DNA of 64,000 nucleotides from Arenicella sp964517515. GTDB lineage: Bacteria; Pseudomonadota; Gammaproteobacteria; Arenicellales; Arenicellaceae. Every line of letters starts with the position of its first letter. Within the stretch, counting starts at the first letter, position 1. A program made the position numbers and the translations under genes. The notes under the pieces were generated by a model. That model was not told the DNA's origin and did no database searches. It was given only the letters and a program-made list of their open reading frames with translations. This document shows, in pieces, positions 8,711 to 18,803 of the stretch. Location of the stretch: contig CAZFEM010000005.1 of NCBI GenBank assembly GCA_964517515.1, positions 5,822 through 69,821 on the forward strand, written 5' to 3'.

Positions 8711-9166
8711 GTGGCGAGAGGTAGTAACAATGTAAGTTTGGACGTGAAAGGGCGGATTTCTATTCCGACCAAGCATCGTGCTGACTTGCTGAGCATCTCC
8801 GAGGGGAAAATGGTGGTGACCATTAGTCCGAATGACCGCTGTCTGTGGTTATATACTTTAGATGCTTGGGAAGCGGTTGAGCGCAAGCTTGTATCGTTGC
8901 CAACTCTTAATGCTCAAGCGCGCAAATTAAAACGAATGTTGATCGGTCATGCGGATGATTGTGATATGGACTCCAGTGGTCGCGTGTTATTGCCAGCGCC
9001 GTTGCGAGAGTTCGCAATGCTTGGCAAAAAAGCAGTTTTAGTTGGGCAGGGGGATAAATTTGAAATTTGGGATGAGACGCAATGGAACTCTCATCGCGAT
9101 GATATTTTATCTGAAGAGCTAGATGAGTCGGCACTACCGGCTGAGCTTGAATCGCTCTCATTCTAA
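8711..9166 (+). CDS. mraZ: MraZ transcriptional regulator of the dcw cluster
   Basis: AbrB-fold DNA-binding protein of 151 residues that forms ring oligomers and represses its own operon. Two repeats of the family motif are visible: VSLDVKGRISIPTKHRADL near the N-terminus and CDMDSSGRVLLPAPLREFA around residue 80. The start is GTG with a poor Shine-Dalgarno. The family N-terminus (xxRGxxxxSLDxKGR) supports it. It is the first gene of the cluster and is preceded by the four-repeat operator. Confidence 0.95.
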   Translation: MARGSNNVSLDVKGRISIPTKHRADLLSISEGKMVVTISPNDRCLWLYTLDAWEAVERKLVSLPTLNAQARKLKRMLIGHADDCDMDSSGRVLLPAPLREFAMLGKKAVLVGQGDKFEIWDETQWNSHRDDILSEELDESALPAELESLSF

Positions 9167-9174
9167 GGTAACTG

Positions 9175-10137
9175 ATGAACATACCTGACGCACATATCCC
9201 TGTCTTAAAACGAGAGGCGGTCGCCGCTTTAGCTATTAAGACAGATGGAGTGTATGTTGATGCAACGTTAGGCCGTGGTGGGCATGCTCAAGAGATAGCT
9301 GCACAATTAGGTGAGCAAGGTCGGTTGTTTTGTCTGGACCGTGATCCGATTGCTATTGCGCACGGCAAACAAATTTTCGCCAATGACCAAAGAATAAAAG
9401 TTATCCAAGGTGAGTTTGCCCGTATGCGAGAAATGCTGATGGAAATGGCGCAAATCACCAAGGTAGACGGTATTTTGATGGACTTGGGTGTTTCCTCTCC
9501 GCAACTTGATGAGTCTGAGCGCGGTTTTAGTTTTATGCGTGATGGTGACTTAGATATGCGTATGGATCCGACGCAAGGTGAGTCGGCTGCTATGTGGTTA
9601 GCTAGAGTTGAAGAAGCAGAGTTAGTCAAAGTTTTATTTGAATTTGGTGAAGAGAAATTTGCTCGCCGTATTGCGAAAGCTGTTGTTATTGAACGTGAAG
9701 AAACTCCAATTGAAACAACGTTGCAACTAGCTAATATTATTGAGCAAAGTATTCCGAAAAAAGAAAAGCACAAGCACCCAGCTACACGGACATTTCAGGC
9801 AATTCGTTTGCATGTAAACCAAGAATTGCAACAAATCAGTGAAGCATTGCCCCAAGCGCTCGAGTTATTGAATGAGGGTGGTCGCTTAGCGGTAATCAGT
9901 TTTCATTCTTTAGAAGATCGTATTGTGAAACGCTTTATGCGAGCGATGGCGACACCAAATCTGCCACCTAAAAACATTCCAGTTGCACCAGAAGCCTATT
10001 TAACGCCATTAAAGTTAATTGGTAAGGCGATTAAGCCTACTGCTAAAGAATTAGAGAGTAACCGACGTGCTCGTAGTTCAGTGTTGCGTATTGCTGAACG
10101 AACAGATGTCGCGATTGTAGGAGGGGCGCATGCGTGA
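9175..10137 (+). CDS. rsmH: 16S rRNA (cytosine1402-N4)-methyltransferase
   Basis: Methylates N4 of C1402 in 16S rRNA, the same base that the nearby RsmI methylates on its ribose. It has 320 residues. Motifs include HIPVLKREAV at the start, the SAM-binding DATLGRGGHAQEI, GILMDLGVSSPQLDESERGFSF, MRMDP, and the C-terminal VISFHSLEDRIVKRFM. It begins eight bases after mraZ and overlaps ftsL by eight bases. Confidence 0.97.
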   Translation: MNIPDAHIPVLKREAVAALAIKTDGVYVDATLGRGGHAQEIAAQLGEQGRLFCLDRDPIAIAHGKQIFANDQRIKVIQGEFARMREMLMEMAQITKVDGILMDLGVSSPQLDESERGFSFMRDGDLDMRMDPTQGESAAMWLARVEEAELVKVLFEFGEEKFARRIAKAVVIEREETPIETTLQLANIIEQSIPKKEKHKHPATRTFQAIRLHVNQELQQISEALPQALELLNEGGRLAVISFHSLEDRIVKRFMRAMATPNLPPKNIPVAPEAYLTPLKLIGKAIKPTAKELESNRRARSSVLRIAERTDVAIVGGAHA

Positions 10138-10441
10138 CTCTGTTATCTGGTTTCTTGGTTGCTGTGTTCTAGTTAGCGCTATGTTTGTTGTTAATGTGCG
10201 CCACCAACATAGAATTTCTTACACTCTTTACCAAGCCGAAGAAACTCGTCGTGACGCCTTAAATGATGAGTGGGGGCAGTTATTAATTGAAGAGAGCACG
10301 TGGGCATTTCCGCACCGTATTGAGAAAGATGCAATTGAGATACTATCAATGCGTGCGCCAGTAGCGGAAGAAACTGAGTTTGTTGGTCTGCCAGTTGTAT
10401 CTAATGATTCTAATGGAATAGTGGGCAGAAACAATGATTAA
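10130..10441 (+). CDS. ftsL: cell division protein FtsL
   Basis: Bitopic divisome protein that pairs with FtsB and FtsQ to activate septal FtsWI. It has 103 residues with one membrane helix (about 5-22, VIWFLGCCVLVSAMFVVNV) after a very short cytoplasmic tail, then a periplasmic coiled coil (about 30-65) and a short tail. A strong Shine-Dalgarno (AGGAGGGG) precedes the ATG inside the end of rsmH. It overlaps ftsI by eight bases. The family is poorly conserved, so the call rests on size, topology and position. Confidence 0.9.
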   Translation: MRDSVIWFLGCCVLVSAMFVVNVRHQHRISYTLYQAEETRRDALNDEWGQLLIEESTWAFPHRIEKDAIEILSMRAPVAEETEFVGLPVVSNDSNGIVGRNND

Positions 10442-12299
10442 ACGGATTACAAAAAACGATAAAGCAACTAAAAAAAATGTGCGTAAAAAAAGCACGAGCA
10501 CTAAAAAAACACGATCAAGCAATACAGTCACTAAGCGTTCTGAAAAAGAATTGGTTGTACCGGTTTCTAGCTGGCGTTATAGAACGGTTAGTGTTTTGTT
10601 TTTCGGCATATTTGGTGCGTTGCTAGTACGCGCTGTTTTCTTACAAGTGATAGATACTGAGTATTTGCAATCGCAAGGAGATGCGCGGTACTTACGAGTA
10701 CAAAAAGACCAACCAACTAGAGGCATGGTGCTCGATCGTAATGATCAACCATTGGCGATTAGCACACCGGTTAATTCAATTTGGATGCATCCAGCTACTA
10801 TTCTCGATCAAAAGTCGGAGTATTCATATAAACAGCTCTCTGAGTTGCTTGGGCTTAGTCGGGAAACGATTTTACAAAAAGCTGAAGAATATAAATCACG
10901 TCAATTCGTTTATCTAAAACGCCAATTGCCCCCGCAACAATCAACAAAAATCATGGATTTAGATATTCCGGGCATTAACAGTGTGCGGGAGTATAAGCGT
11001 TACTATCCAGCTGGTCCGGTTTTTGGTCATGTGCTCGGGTTTGCTAATATTGATAACGAAGGTCAGGAAGGTATTGAGCTTGCCTATGATAAGCAGTTGC
11101 AAGGTCGCTCTGGACGAACACAGATATTACAAGACAAAGTTGGTCATGTGGTTGAATATGTTGAACAACTAGATGCAGTGGAGCATGGTGATGAAGTAAA
11201 GCTTAGTCTTGATGCTCGAATACAATATCTTGCTTACCGCTACCTGCAAGCAGCTGTAAAAAAGCATGAAGCTGCTAGCGCTTCACTAGTAGCGCTTGAT
11301 GCAAAAACTGGTGAAATACTTGCCATGATCAGCGCGCCAGACTTCAATCCAAATGATCGCAGTGATCTAAATAGCGCGCGCTTTCGTAATCGTTCAATCA
11401 CTGATTCATTTGAGCCAGGTTCCACAATGAAACCTATTACTGTGGCAATGGCTTTAGATGAAAGTGTTATTGAGCCGGAGATGGTGATCGATACTGAACC
11501 AGGTTATTACTATATTGGTCGAAGTCGTATTAGTGATACTAAGAATCATGGTTTGATTAGTGTTTCAGATGTTATTAAAAAGTCGAGCAATGTCGGCTCT
11601 GCAAAAATTGCCATGATGATGGAACCGATTGATCTTTATAATGTTTTTAAAGATCTGGGTTTTGGTGAAACAAATAAATTAAAACTGTCAGGTGAAGCTA
11701 AAGGGATTTTAGTGAAGCGCAAAGAGTGGCGGCCGATTGAACATGCAACTTTGTCTTATGGTTATGGATTATCAATTAACACCCTGCAATTGGCGCGTTC
11801 ATATTTGGCGTTAGCAAATAAAGGGGTCTTGTTACCCGTTAGTTTGCACCCGGTTGATGAGATACCAAAAGGCGAACGTGTTTTTAAAGAGTCGACAGCC
11901 GAGGCCGTGGCAAAAATGATGGAGAGCGTAGTAAGTGATAGTGGTACTGCGCCTAAAGCAAAAGTTGAACAATATAGGGTTGCGGGGAAAACAGGTACAT
12001 CACATCGACTTGTTGATGGGCAATATCAAGACGATAGTTATATGGCTGTTTTTGCTGGTTTTGCGCCAGTCAGTGACCCGGACATTGTTATGGTCGTTAC
12101 GGTTGATGATCCTCGTAGCGTTGAATATTACGGTGGTTTAGTAGCTGCACCGGTTTTTTCAAAAGTAATGGAAGGGGCTTTGAGATTTCGTAATATTGCT
12201 CCTGATCAGGTTTTACCAGAAGTGCCAGAATCTGAAGAGACGTTGGAGCTGATTCTTACTCGACCTGAGTCAGTCGCACAGCTCGATGGAGCAAGATAA
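10434..12299 (+). CDS. ftsI: septal transpeptidase PBP3
   Basis: Class B penicillin-binding protein that cross-links septal peptidoglycan together with FtsW. It has 621 residues. The cytoplasmic tail is long and very basic (about 40 residues rich in Lys and Thr), then one membrane helix (VSVLFFGIFGALLVRAVFL), a pedestal with RGMVLDRNDQPLAIS, and the transpeptidase domain: S330-T-M-K333 in FEPGSTMKPI, the S-S-N motif in KKSSNVGSAKI, and K519-T-G in VAGKTGTSHR. Its stop overlaps the murE start as TAATG. Confidence 0.96.
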   Translation: MIKRITKNDKATKKNVRKKSTSTKKTRSSNTVTKRSEKELVVPVSSWRYRTVSVLFFGIFGALLVRAVFLQVIDTEYLQSQGDARYLRVQKDQPTRGMVLDRNDQPLAISTPVNSIWMHPATILDQKSEYSYKQLSELLGLSRETILQKAEEYKSRQFVYLKRQLPPQQSTKIMDLDIPGINSVREYKRYYPAGPVFGHVLGFANIDNEGQEGIELAYDKQLQGRSGRTQILQDKVGHVVEYVEQLDAVEHGDEVKLSLDARIQYLAYRYLQAAVKKHEAASASLVALDAKTGEILAMISAPDFNPNDRSDLNSARFRNRSITDSFEPGSTMKPITVAMALDESVIEPEMVIDTEPGYYYIGRSRISDTKNHGLISVSDVIKKSSNVGSAKIAMMMEPIDLYNVFKDLGFGETNKLKLSGEAKGILVKRKEWRPIEHATLSYGYGLSINTLQLARSYLALANKGVLLPVSLHPVDEIPKGERVFKESTAEAVAKMMESVVSDSGTAPKAKVEQYRVAGKTGTSHRLVDGQYQDDSYMAVFAGFAPVSDPDIVMVVTVDDPRSVEYYGGLVAAPVFSKVMEGALRFRNIAPDQVLPEVPESEETLELILTRPESVAQLDGAR

Positions 12300-13804
12300 T
12301 GAAAGCTTCCTCCGCTAAACAATACGAAATGACACTACAGCAGTTGTTAAGCGTGCTCGATATAGAGGTGAATGAACAAATTATTATTACTGATTTGGCT
12401 ATTGATAGTCGCAAAGTAACGTCAGGTGCGTTGTTTTTAGCCTATGCCGGAACTGTTGCTGATGGAAGAAGCTTTATTGAGCAAGCGCAAACTAGCGGTG
12501 CGACTGCGGTTTTATATGAATCGACTAATTATGAGTTACCTCGCGCAATTAAAATTCCTGCTTATGCAGTGGATGATTTACAAGCAAAGATAGGAGTCTT
12601 AGCTGATCATTTTTATCAACAGCCTAGCTCTGAAATGCAGGTTTTTGGAATTACCGGTACCAATGGCAAAACTACTTGTTGTTATTTGTTAGCACAAGGG
12701 TTGAGTAAGTTAGGTTTACAGACTGCGATGATTGGAACCTTAGGCGTCGGCAAAATTGATGCTTTAGCCAATAGTGGCCATACAACGCCTGACCCAGTTG
12801 CGGTGCATAGTTTGTTGGCACAATGGCGCGACCAAGGAATCACTCAGGTTTGTATGGAAGTGTCATCGCATGCGTTAGATCAAGGGCGTGTTGCTGGCGT
12901 TAAGTTTTTTAGTGCGCTTTTTACTAACCTAAGCCATGATCATCTAGATTACCACGGTGATATGCAGCAATACCAACTTGCTAAACAGCGTTTGTTTACT
13001 GATTACCAAAGTGAATTAGTGATAACGAATGCTGATGACGCTATGGGTGTGATGCTTATTGATATTGCTAATAGTGAATTTATTGCTAGCTATGGCATAC
13101 AAGGCGGTGACGTGTGTTGTGAAGGCGTAACTATGACGAAAAAAGGTATGACCTTTTTGGTTGTTGCAAATCAAATAGAGTTTGAGATTGAAACTAGTTT
13201 GATTGGCGAAATAAATATTCCAAACCTGTTGTTGGTGGTTGCAACCTTATTAGCTTTGAGTGTTGATGTTGAAAAAATTAAGGAAATTATCAAAGCATTA
13301 CAGCCCGCTCCAGGACGAATGGAATTGTTTACATCAGATGGTTCGGCAACTCAATTGCATGCTCCGAATGTAGTTATCGATTACGCGCATACACCAGATG
13401 CCCTTGAAAAAGCTTTGTTGTCTATTCGCAAACATTGCCAAGGTCAGTTGTGGTGTGTATTTGGTTGTGGTGGTGATCGTGATAAGGCTAAACGTTCAGT
13501 GATGGGTGAGGTTGCCGCACGCTTAGCAGATAAAATTATTGTTACTAATGATAATCCTCGGTCCGAGCTTCCTGAAAGTATCGTTGCGGATATAAATTCT
13601 GGAATCAGTACCAATGATGTTAGTAAGGTACAAGTGATTTTGGATCGTGGTGAAGCGGTTTATCAATCTATCAAGCAAGGGGCATCATCAGACTGGGTTC
13701 TTGTTGCGGGTAAAGGGCATGAAATCACGCAGCATATTGGTGATGAAGTTTTAGATTTTTCAGACCGTGAACAAGTTGAGCGATGCTTAGGAGTTGCCGC
13801 ATGA
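12299..13804 (+). CDS. murE: UDP-MurNAc-tripeptide synthetase, meso-diaminopimelate adding
   Basis: Adds the third peptide residue to UDP-MurNAc-L-Ala-D-Glu using ATP. It has 501 residues. The ATP loop GITGTNGKTTC has its Lys at 124. The DNPR motif at residues 418-421 is the known determinant for meso-diaminopimelate rather than lysine, so the organism has Dap-type peptidoglycan. Other Mur ligase marks are VCMEVSSHALDQGRV, NLSHDHLDYHG and VFGCGGDRDKAKR. It overlaps ftsI by one base and murF by four. Confidence 0.97.
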   Translation: MKASSAKQYEMTLQQLLSVLDIEVNEQIIITDLAIDSRKVTSGALFLAYAGTVADGRSFIEQAQTSGATAVLYESTNYELPRAIKIPAYAVDDLQAKIGVLADHFYQQPSSEMQVFGITGTNGKTTCCYLLAQGLSKLGLQTAMIGTLGVGKIDALANSGHTTPDPVAVHSLLAQWRDQGITQVCMEVSSHALDQGRVAGVKFFSALFTNLSHDHLDYHGDMQQYQLAKQRLFTDYQSELVITNADDAMGVMLIDIANSEFIASYGIQGGDVCCEGVTMTKKGMTFLVVANQIEFEIETSLIGEINIPNLLLVVATLLALSVDVEKIKEIIKALQPAPGRMELFTSDGSATQLHAPNVVIDYAHTPDALEKALLSIRKHCQGQLWCVFGCGGDRDKAKRSVMGEVAARLADKIIVTNDNPRSELPESIVADINSGISTNDVSKVQVILDRGEAVYQSIKQGASSDWVLVAGKGHEITQHIGDEVLDFSDREQVERCLGVAA

Positions 13805-15189
13805 TGCAATTGTCGCAAGTGTCGCAAGCAGTAGACGGGCAAATGATCGGCAAAGACGTTGCTTTGTTAGGACTAACAACAGACACACGTTTTCAATGCA
13901 ATGACCAATTATTTGTCGCACTTAAGGGTGAGAATTTTGATGCGCATGATTTTGTTGCGCAAGCTGAGCATGCTGGCGCAAGCGCTTTATTAGTTGAGCA
14001 TGAGGTTGATAGTGAATTACCTAAAGTAATAGTTGTTGACTGTCATCAAGCGCTTAAAGACATTGCTAGTTGGTGGCGAGCACAGTTCGTGATTCCAGTT
14101 ATTGGTGTCACAGGGAGTGTTGGGAAAACGAGTGTGAAAGAAATGCTTGGATGTATTTTTTCTGAAATTGGTCAAGGCGTTGTCACCCAAGGGAACTTGA
14201 ATAACGAAATCGGTATGCCTTTAACTTTAATGAAGTTGGACAAGGATGATCGCTATGCGATTGTTGAGATGGGCATGAATCATGCAGGTGAAATTGATCG
14301 CCTTACTAGAATTGCAAAGCCAACTATAGCAGTGATTAATAATGCCGCAGCTGCACATTTAGAAGGGTTGGGAACAGTAGAGGCGGTCGCTAAGGCTAAA
14401 GGGGAAATTTTTGCAGGGCTTAGTGATGATGGAGTAGCTGTTATTAATGCAGATGACACTTATGCCAACCTTTGGCGAGAATTGATTGGTGAACGTCATA
14501 GCTGGTCTTTCGGCTTTTCTGAGAGCGCGGATGTTCGAGCTGAATATGAAACTAAGCAGTATGGATTAAAAATCAAAGTAAAAGCGCCTGAGCAAGAATT
14601 TAAAGTCAAATTAGCAACCTTTGGAAAACATAATGTTAGTAATGCGCTTGCTGCAATTGCAGTTGCTCTTTGTGCAAATATACCCGCTAAATTAATTGCA
14701 GCTGGCTTGGAAAAATATCGCCCGATTAATGGTCGACTTACTATCACAAAAATTGATGGTATTACGATCATTGATGATACCTACAATGCTAATCCTGCTT
14801 CGATGCAAGCGGCGATTGAAGTGTTATCAGATTATCAAAATAGTGTATTGATCGTTGGAGATATGGCCGAGTTAGGTGAAGGAGTTGATGCTGCACACCG
14901 AGATATTGGTCGGCAAGCAGCTAAGTATAAAATTGATTCTTTATATGCTTGTGGAGAATTTTCACAGTCAGTTGTGAGTGAGTTTAATGGGTCAAGCGAA
15001 GCTTTTGAAACGCAGGAAGATTTAATAAATGCGCTTGATGACCGCCTGAGTAAGTTGAACAGTGTTCGACCAACAATTTTAGTAAAAGGCTCTAGAGGCG
15101 CCAAGATGGAGAATGTGGTTGCGCATTTACAAGATCTTATTGGCGCTGCTGAACAAAATAAAGTTATTGGAGGGTCGCAAGCATGTTAG
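13801..15189 (+). CDS. murF: UDP-MurNAc-tripeptide-D-alanyl-D-alanine ligase
   Basis: Completes the pentapeptide by adding D-Ala-D-Ala. It has 462 residues. The ATP loop GVTGSVGKTSVKEML, the GNLNNEIGMPLTL segment, VEMGMNHAGEI and IIDDTYNANPASMQAAIE are typical MurF motifs. The frame extends to an ATG at 13783, but the ATG at 13801 has a good Shine-Dalgarno (TAGGAG, 7-base spacing), overlaps the murE stop as ATGA, and starts at the conserved N-terminus, so it was chosen. Confidence 0.96.
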   Translation: MMQLSQVSQAVDGQMIGKDVALLGLTTDTRFQCNDQLFVALKGENFDAHDFVAQAEHAGASALLVEHEVDSELPKVIVVDCHQALKDIASWWRAQFVIPVIGVTGSVGKTSVKEMLGCIFSEIGQGVVTQGNLNNEIGMPLTLMKLDKDDRYAIVEMGMNHAGEIDRLTRIAKPTIAVINNAAAAHLEGLGTVEAVAKAKGEIFAGLSDDGVAVINADDTYANLWRELIGERHSWSFGFSESADVRAEYETKQYGLKIKVKAPEQEFKVKLATFGKHNVSNALAAIAVALCANIPAKLIAAGLEKYRPINGRLTITKIDGITIIDDTYNANPASMQAAIEVLSDYQNSVLIVGDMAELGEGVDAAHRDIGRQAAKYKIDSLYACGEFSQSVVSEFNGSSEAFETQEDLINALDDRLSKLNSVRPTILVKGSRGAKMENVVAHLQDLIGAAEQNKVIGGSQAC

Positions 15190-16265
15190 TACTGTTTTTT
15201 GAAAAACTAGCTGAACACTATAGTTTCTTTAATGTCTTTCAATACCTGACTTTGCGGGCAATTTGTAGTGTTTTAACCGCGCTATCAATTAGTCTTTTGC
15301 TTGGCCCGTATTTGATTCGTAAACTGAGTTTGCATCAAATTGGCCAGACAGTTCGTCAAGATGGCCCGCCAACGCATTTTGAAAAAGTCGGTACTCCGAC
15401 TATGGGTGGTTTACTTATATTAGCTTCAGTGATTTTCGCAACTGTTCTGTGGGCTGATTTATCAAATCGTTTTGTATTGGTAACGTTATTTACCTGTTTT
15501 TTCTTTGGTGTGATTGGCTGGTGGGATGATTATCAAAAGCTAATTAATAAAGACCCAAGAGGCATGGGGGCTCGTAACAAATTTTTAAGTCAAAGTTTAA
15601 TTGCCACCTTAGCCGCTGTGTTTTTGTATGTAACAGCAATTACACCGATCGAAACAGCTTTGATTATCCCTTTCTTTAAAGATGTAGCGATCCCACTTGG
15701 TATAGCATTTGTGCCGCTGACATATTTTGTAATTGTTGGGACAAGTAATGCAGTGAATTTGACCGATGGGTTAGATGGTTTGGCGATCGTGCCAACGGCG
15801 ATGGTTGCCGCAGCATTGGGAGTTTTTTGTTACCTGTCCGGTAATGTTATTTTTTCAGAATATTTGGCTATTCCAAAAATTGCTGGCAGTGGTGAAGTAA
15901 TGATTTTTTGTGCGGCTTTAGTCGGTGCTGGTATGGGCTTTTTATGGTTTAACACTTATCCAGCGCAAGTTTTTATGGGTGATATAGGCTCATTGTCGCT
16001 AGGTGCTTCACTCGGCGTAGTTGCAGTCATTGCGCGCCAAGAGTTAGTGCTATTCATTATGGGCGGCATCTTCGTTTTAGAGACAGTGTCCGTTATTTTG
16101 CAAGTATTTTCATACAAAATGTTTGGTCGTCGAATTTTCCGTATGGCACCAATTCATCATCATTTTGAGTTAAAAGGTTGGCCTGAACCAAGAGTGATAG
16201 TGCGCTTTTGGATTATCAGTTTAATTCTTGTCTTAATTGGTCTAGCGACTTTGAAGGTGAGATAA
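15183..16265 (+). CDS. mraY: phospho-MurNAc-pentapeptide transferase
   Basis: Integral membrane enzyme forming lipid I from UDP-MurNAc-pentapeptide and undecaprenyl phosphate. It has 360 residues and about ten membrane helices. Key motifs are GTPTMGGLLIL, the aspartate-rich WWDDYQKL, NLTDGLDGLAI with its magnesium-binding Asp, FMGDIGSLSLG, and MAPIHHHFELKGW with the histidine cluster. A strong GGAGG ribosome site precedes the ATG inside murF (7-base overlap). Confidence 0.97.
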   Translation: MLVLFFEKLAEHYSFFNVFQYLTLRAICSVLTALSISLLLGPYLIRKLSLHQIGQTVRQDGPPTHFEKVGTPTMGGLLILASVIFATVLWADLSNRFVLVTLFTCFFFGVIGWWDDYQKLINKDPRGMGARNKFLSQSLIATLAAVFLYVTAITPIETALIIPFFKDVAIPLGIAFVPLTYFVIVGTSNAVNLTDGLDGLAIVPTAMVAAALGVFCYLSGNVIFSEYLAIPKIAGSGEVMIFCAALVGAGMGFLWFNTYPAQVFMGDIGSLSLGASLGVVAVIARQELVLFIMGGIFVLETVSVILQVFSYKMFGRRIFRMAPIHHHFELKGWPEPRVIVRFWIISLILVLIGLATLKVR

Positions 16266-16269
16266 GAGC

Positions 16270-17652
16270 ATGGCTGACAACAAGTACAATCCAAAACAAA
16301 CACTGATAGAGCAGTACTCCTCGGCATTAGTGATTGGCCTAGGTTTAACAGGTTATAGTGTTGTGCGTTATTTACTTGCACAAGGCTTAAAAGTTCAGGT
16401 GCTTGATTCACGTGCTATGCCGCCGCTAGCAGAAAAATTAAACAAAGAATATCCACATGTTGAGTGTCATTTTGGTCCCTTCGATACTGCTGAAAAAGAA
16501 CAGGTTTCTTTAGTCGTTGTTAGCCCTGGGGTTGATTTAAAACAACCTTTTTTCCAGAAAGTTAAGACACAAGGCGCCCATATCGTTGGTGATATTCAAC
16601 TCTTTGTTGAACAAAATACTCAACCTTTGATCGCCATTACTGGTTCTAATGGGAAAAGTACAGTCACCACGCTGGTTGGTGCGATATGTGATTCTGCAGG
16701 CATGAATAGCTTGGTTGCAGGGAATATTGGGTTGCCAGTTTTAGACGCATTAACAGATAATGTTAATTACGATATTGCGATACTAGAGCTCTCTAGTTTT
16801 CAGTTAGAAACAACATCAAATTTACAAGCTGATGCTGCTGCAATATTAAATATCAGCCCTGATCACATGGATCGGTACAGCTCGATGGGCGATTACGTTT
16901 TGGCTAAATCTCGTATTTTACGTGGTGCAAAGACAGTAGTTTTGCCACGCCATGATAATCAATTACGTCAGATAAGTTATAGCGGCGAACTATTGAGTTT
17001 TGATTTAGATGAGCCTGCAAATGATAGTGAGTTTGGTGTTCGACAAACCACTAACTATCGCTGGTTGATGCAGGCAAATCAAAAATATATGCGTCTTTCG
17101 CAGATCCCTTTAACGGGTTTGCATAATATTAAAAACGTATTAGCTGCGTTTGCATTAGTCGCATTTTTGAAATTACCTTTAGAAAAATTAGTTTCAGCGG
17201 TTAAATCTTTTAAGGGTCTACCGCATCGAATGCAAACTGTTCTTATAGAAAATGACGTTACTTGGGTTAACGATTCAAAAGCAACCAATATTGGTGCAAC
17301 AAGCTCGGCATTAAAAAATCTTAAAGAGAATATTATTTGGATAGCTGGCGGTGAAGGCAAAGGCGCCGATTTCAATGAATTGAAGGATGCTATTACAGAC
17401 AAAATTAAATTGCTTATCGTGTTGGGAGAAGATGCTGACAAAATCGAATTAGCATTAAAAGGCTTGCTACCAATTAAGCGTGTAGAAAGCATGCAAGAAG
17501 CGGTGCAGTTAGCACTTAAATCGGCTCTGAAGGGTTCAATTGTATTGTTGTCGCCAGCTTGTGCAAGTCTTGATATGTATGAGAATTTCGAGCGCCGCGG
17601 TGATGATTTTGCCTATCAAGTTAAACAATGTGTGACTCGAGGTGCAGCATGA
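16270..17652 (+). CDS. murD: UDP-MurNAc-L-alanine-D-glutamate ligase
   Basis: Adds D-Glu to UDP-MurNAc-L-Ala. It has 460 residues. The N-terminal Rossmann segment ALVIGLGLTGYSVVRYL, the ATP loop ITGSNGKSTVTTLVG, the ELSSFQLE motif, NISPDHMDRY, VNDSKATNIGAT and LLSPACASLDMYENFERRG are diagnostic. It starts four bases after mraY and ends in an ATGA overlap with ftsW. Confidence 0.97.
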   Translation: MADNKYNPKQTLIEQYSSALVIGLGLTGYSVVRYLLAQGLKVQVLDSRAMPPLAEKLNKEYPHVECHFGPFDTAEKEQVSLVVVSPGVDLKQPFFQKVKTQGAHIVGDIQLFVEQNTQPLIAITGSNGKSTVTTLVGAICDSAGMNSLVAGNIGLPVLDALTDNVNYDIAILELSSFQLETTSNLQADAAAILNISPDHMDRYSSMGDYVLAKSRILRGAKTVVLPRHDNQLRQISYSGELLSFDLDEPANDSEFGVRQTTNYRWLMQANQKYMRLSQIPLTGLHNIKNVLAAFALVAFLKLPLEKLVSAVKSFKGLPHRMQTVLIENDVTWVNDSKATNIGATSSALKNLKENIIWIAGGEGKGADFNELKDAITDKIKLLIVLGEDADKIELALKGLLPIKRVESMQEAVQLALKSALKGSIVLLSPACASLDMYENFERRGDDFAYQVKQCVTRGAA

Positions 17653-18803
17653 CATCAGCCTCACTGCAAGCAACTCGGTTACAAGCGAGCGCTAACTCAA
17701 TTGGTGTCGATTCAGTTTTACTAGGCACATTTGTGAGTTTACTGGTGTTAGGTTTGGTAATGGTTTTTTCATCAACCATTGCGATGGGTGATACTAATTT
17801 ACCTACTAATACAGGGCATTTATGGCGACAAGTTGTACATATCGGTTTGGGTGTTTGTATAACTTTGTTTATGGCGACTATTCCTGTTTGGGTTTGGCAA
17901 AAAATAAGTTTGCCGTTATTAGCCATTACAGGTCTATTGTTGTTTGTTTTATTGTTTGTCGGTAGTGAAATTAATGGTAGCCGTCGCTGGATTGCAATTG
18001 CTGGTTTTCATATACAGCCGGCTGAAATGGCTAAACTCGCCATGGTGATTTATGCCGCTAGTTATCTGACTCGACGTCAGGCAGAAATCCAGAAGTTTAC
18101 TAAGGGTATTGTGAATATCGGAGTTGTACTTGCCATCTTAGGTTTACTGCTTCTGATGCAACCTGATTTTGGTAGCTTTTTTGTAATTACCGCAACTGTC
18201 GGTTTGATGATGTTCTTAGGCGGTATTCGTGTTTCACATACAGTAATTTGTTTAAGTCTTGTAGCCGCCGTTATGTATGCCTTAGTGACAATGTCTGATT
18301 ACCGAATGCAGCGAGTTATGAGTTTTCGCGACCCTTGGGCGGACCCATTTAATACTGGCTTTCAATTAACTCAAGCATTAATTGCTATTGGGCGGGGCGA
18401 GATTTTTGGTGTTGGACTAGGTGGTAGTATCCAAAAACTTTATTACTTACCGCATGCAAATAATGACTTCATTCTTGCTGTGATTGGTGAAGAGTTGGGT
18501 TTAATTGGCATCATTTTAGTGGTCGCATTATTCGGGATTTTATTACAAAGAGCATTACATATTGCGCGTAATGCTGAGTTGGTGGGACGAGTCTATGCTT
18601 CTCGTCTGGCTCAAGGCGTTGGTATTCTTTTGGTGTTTCAAGCGATCATCAATATTGGCGTGAATCTTGGAGTATTGCCTACTAAGGGATTAACTCTACC
18701 GTTTATTAGTTATGGTGGTAGTAGCATGTTGGTAAGTTGTGCAGCTATTGGTTTGTTGTTTGCCGTTGACCGACAAAATCGAACTAGGGAGGAGCAGTCA
18801 TGA
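17649..18803 (+). CDS. ftsW: septal peptidoglycan polymerase FtsW
   Basis: SEDS-family glycosyltransferase that polymerises lipid II at the septum as partner of FtsI. It has 384 residues and about ten membrane helices. The GSEINGSRRWIAIAGFHIQPAEM region contains the conserved loop, and FRDPWADPFNTGFQ plus NNDFILAVIGEELG contain the catalytic-loop and substrate-site signatures. The C-terminal PFISYGGSSML is conserved. The frame extends upstream to 17628, but the ATG at 17649 overlaps the murD stop (ATGA) and has a GAGG ribosome site. Confidence 0.95.
   Translation: MTSASLQATRLQASANSIGVDSVLLGTFVSLLVLGLVMVFSSTIAMGDTNLPTNTGHLWRQVVHIGLGVCITLFMATIPVWVWQKISLPLLAITGLLLFVLLFVGSEINGSRRWIAIAGFHIQPAEMAKLAMVIYAASYLTRRQAEIQKFTKGIVNIGVVLAILGLLLLMQPDFGSFFVITATVGLMMFLGGIRVSHTVICLSLVAAVMYALVTMSDYRMQRVMSFRDPWADPFNTGFQLTQALIAIGRGEIFGVGLGGSIQKLYYLPHANNDFILAVIGEELGLIGIILVVALFGILLQRALHIARNAELVGRVYASRLAQGVGILLVFQAIINIGVNLGVLPTKGLTLPFISYGGSSMLVSCAAIGLLFAVDRQNRTREEQS

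Noticed and set aside
9288..9773. A 161-residue minus-strand frame within rsmH
   Set aside because: Shadow of the rsmH coding strand; composition (Ser/Ile/Arg-rich) is typical of an antisense reading.
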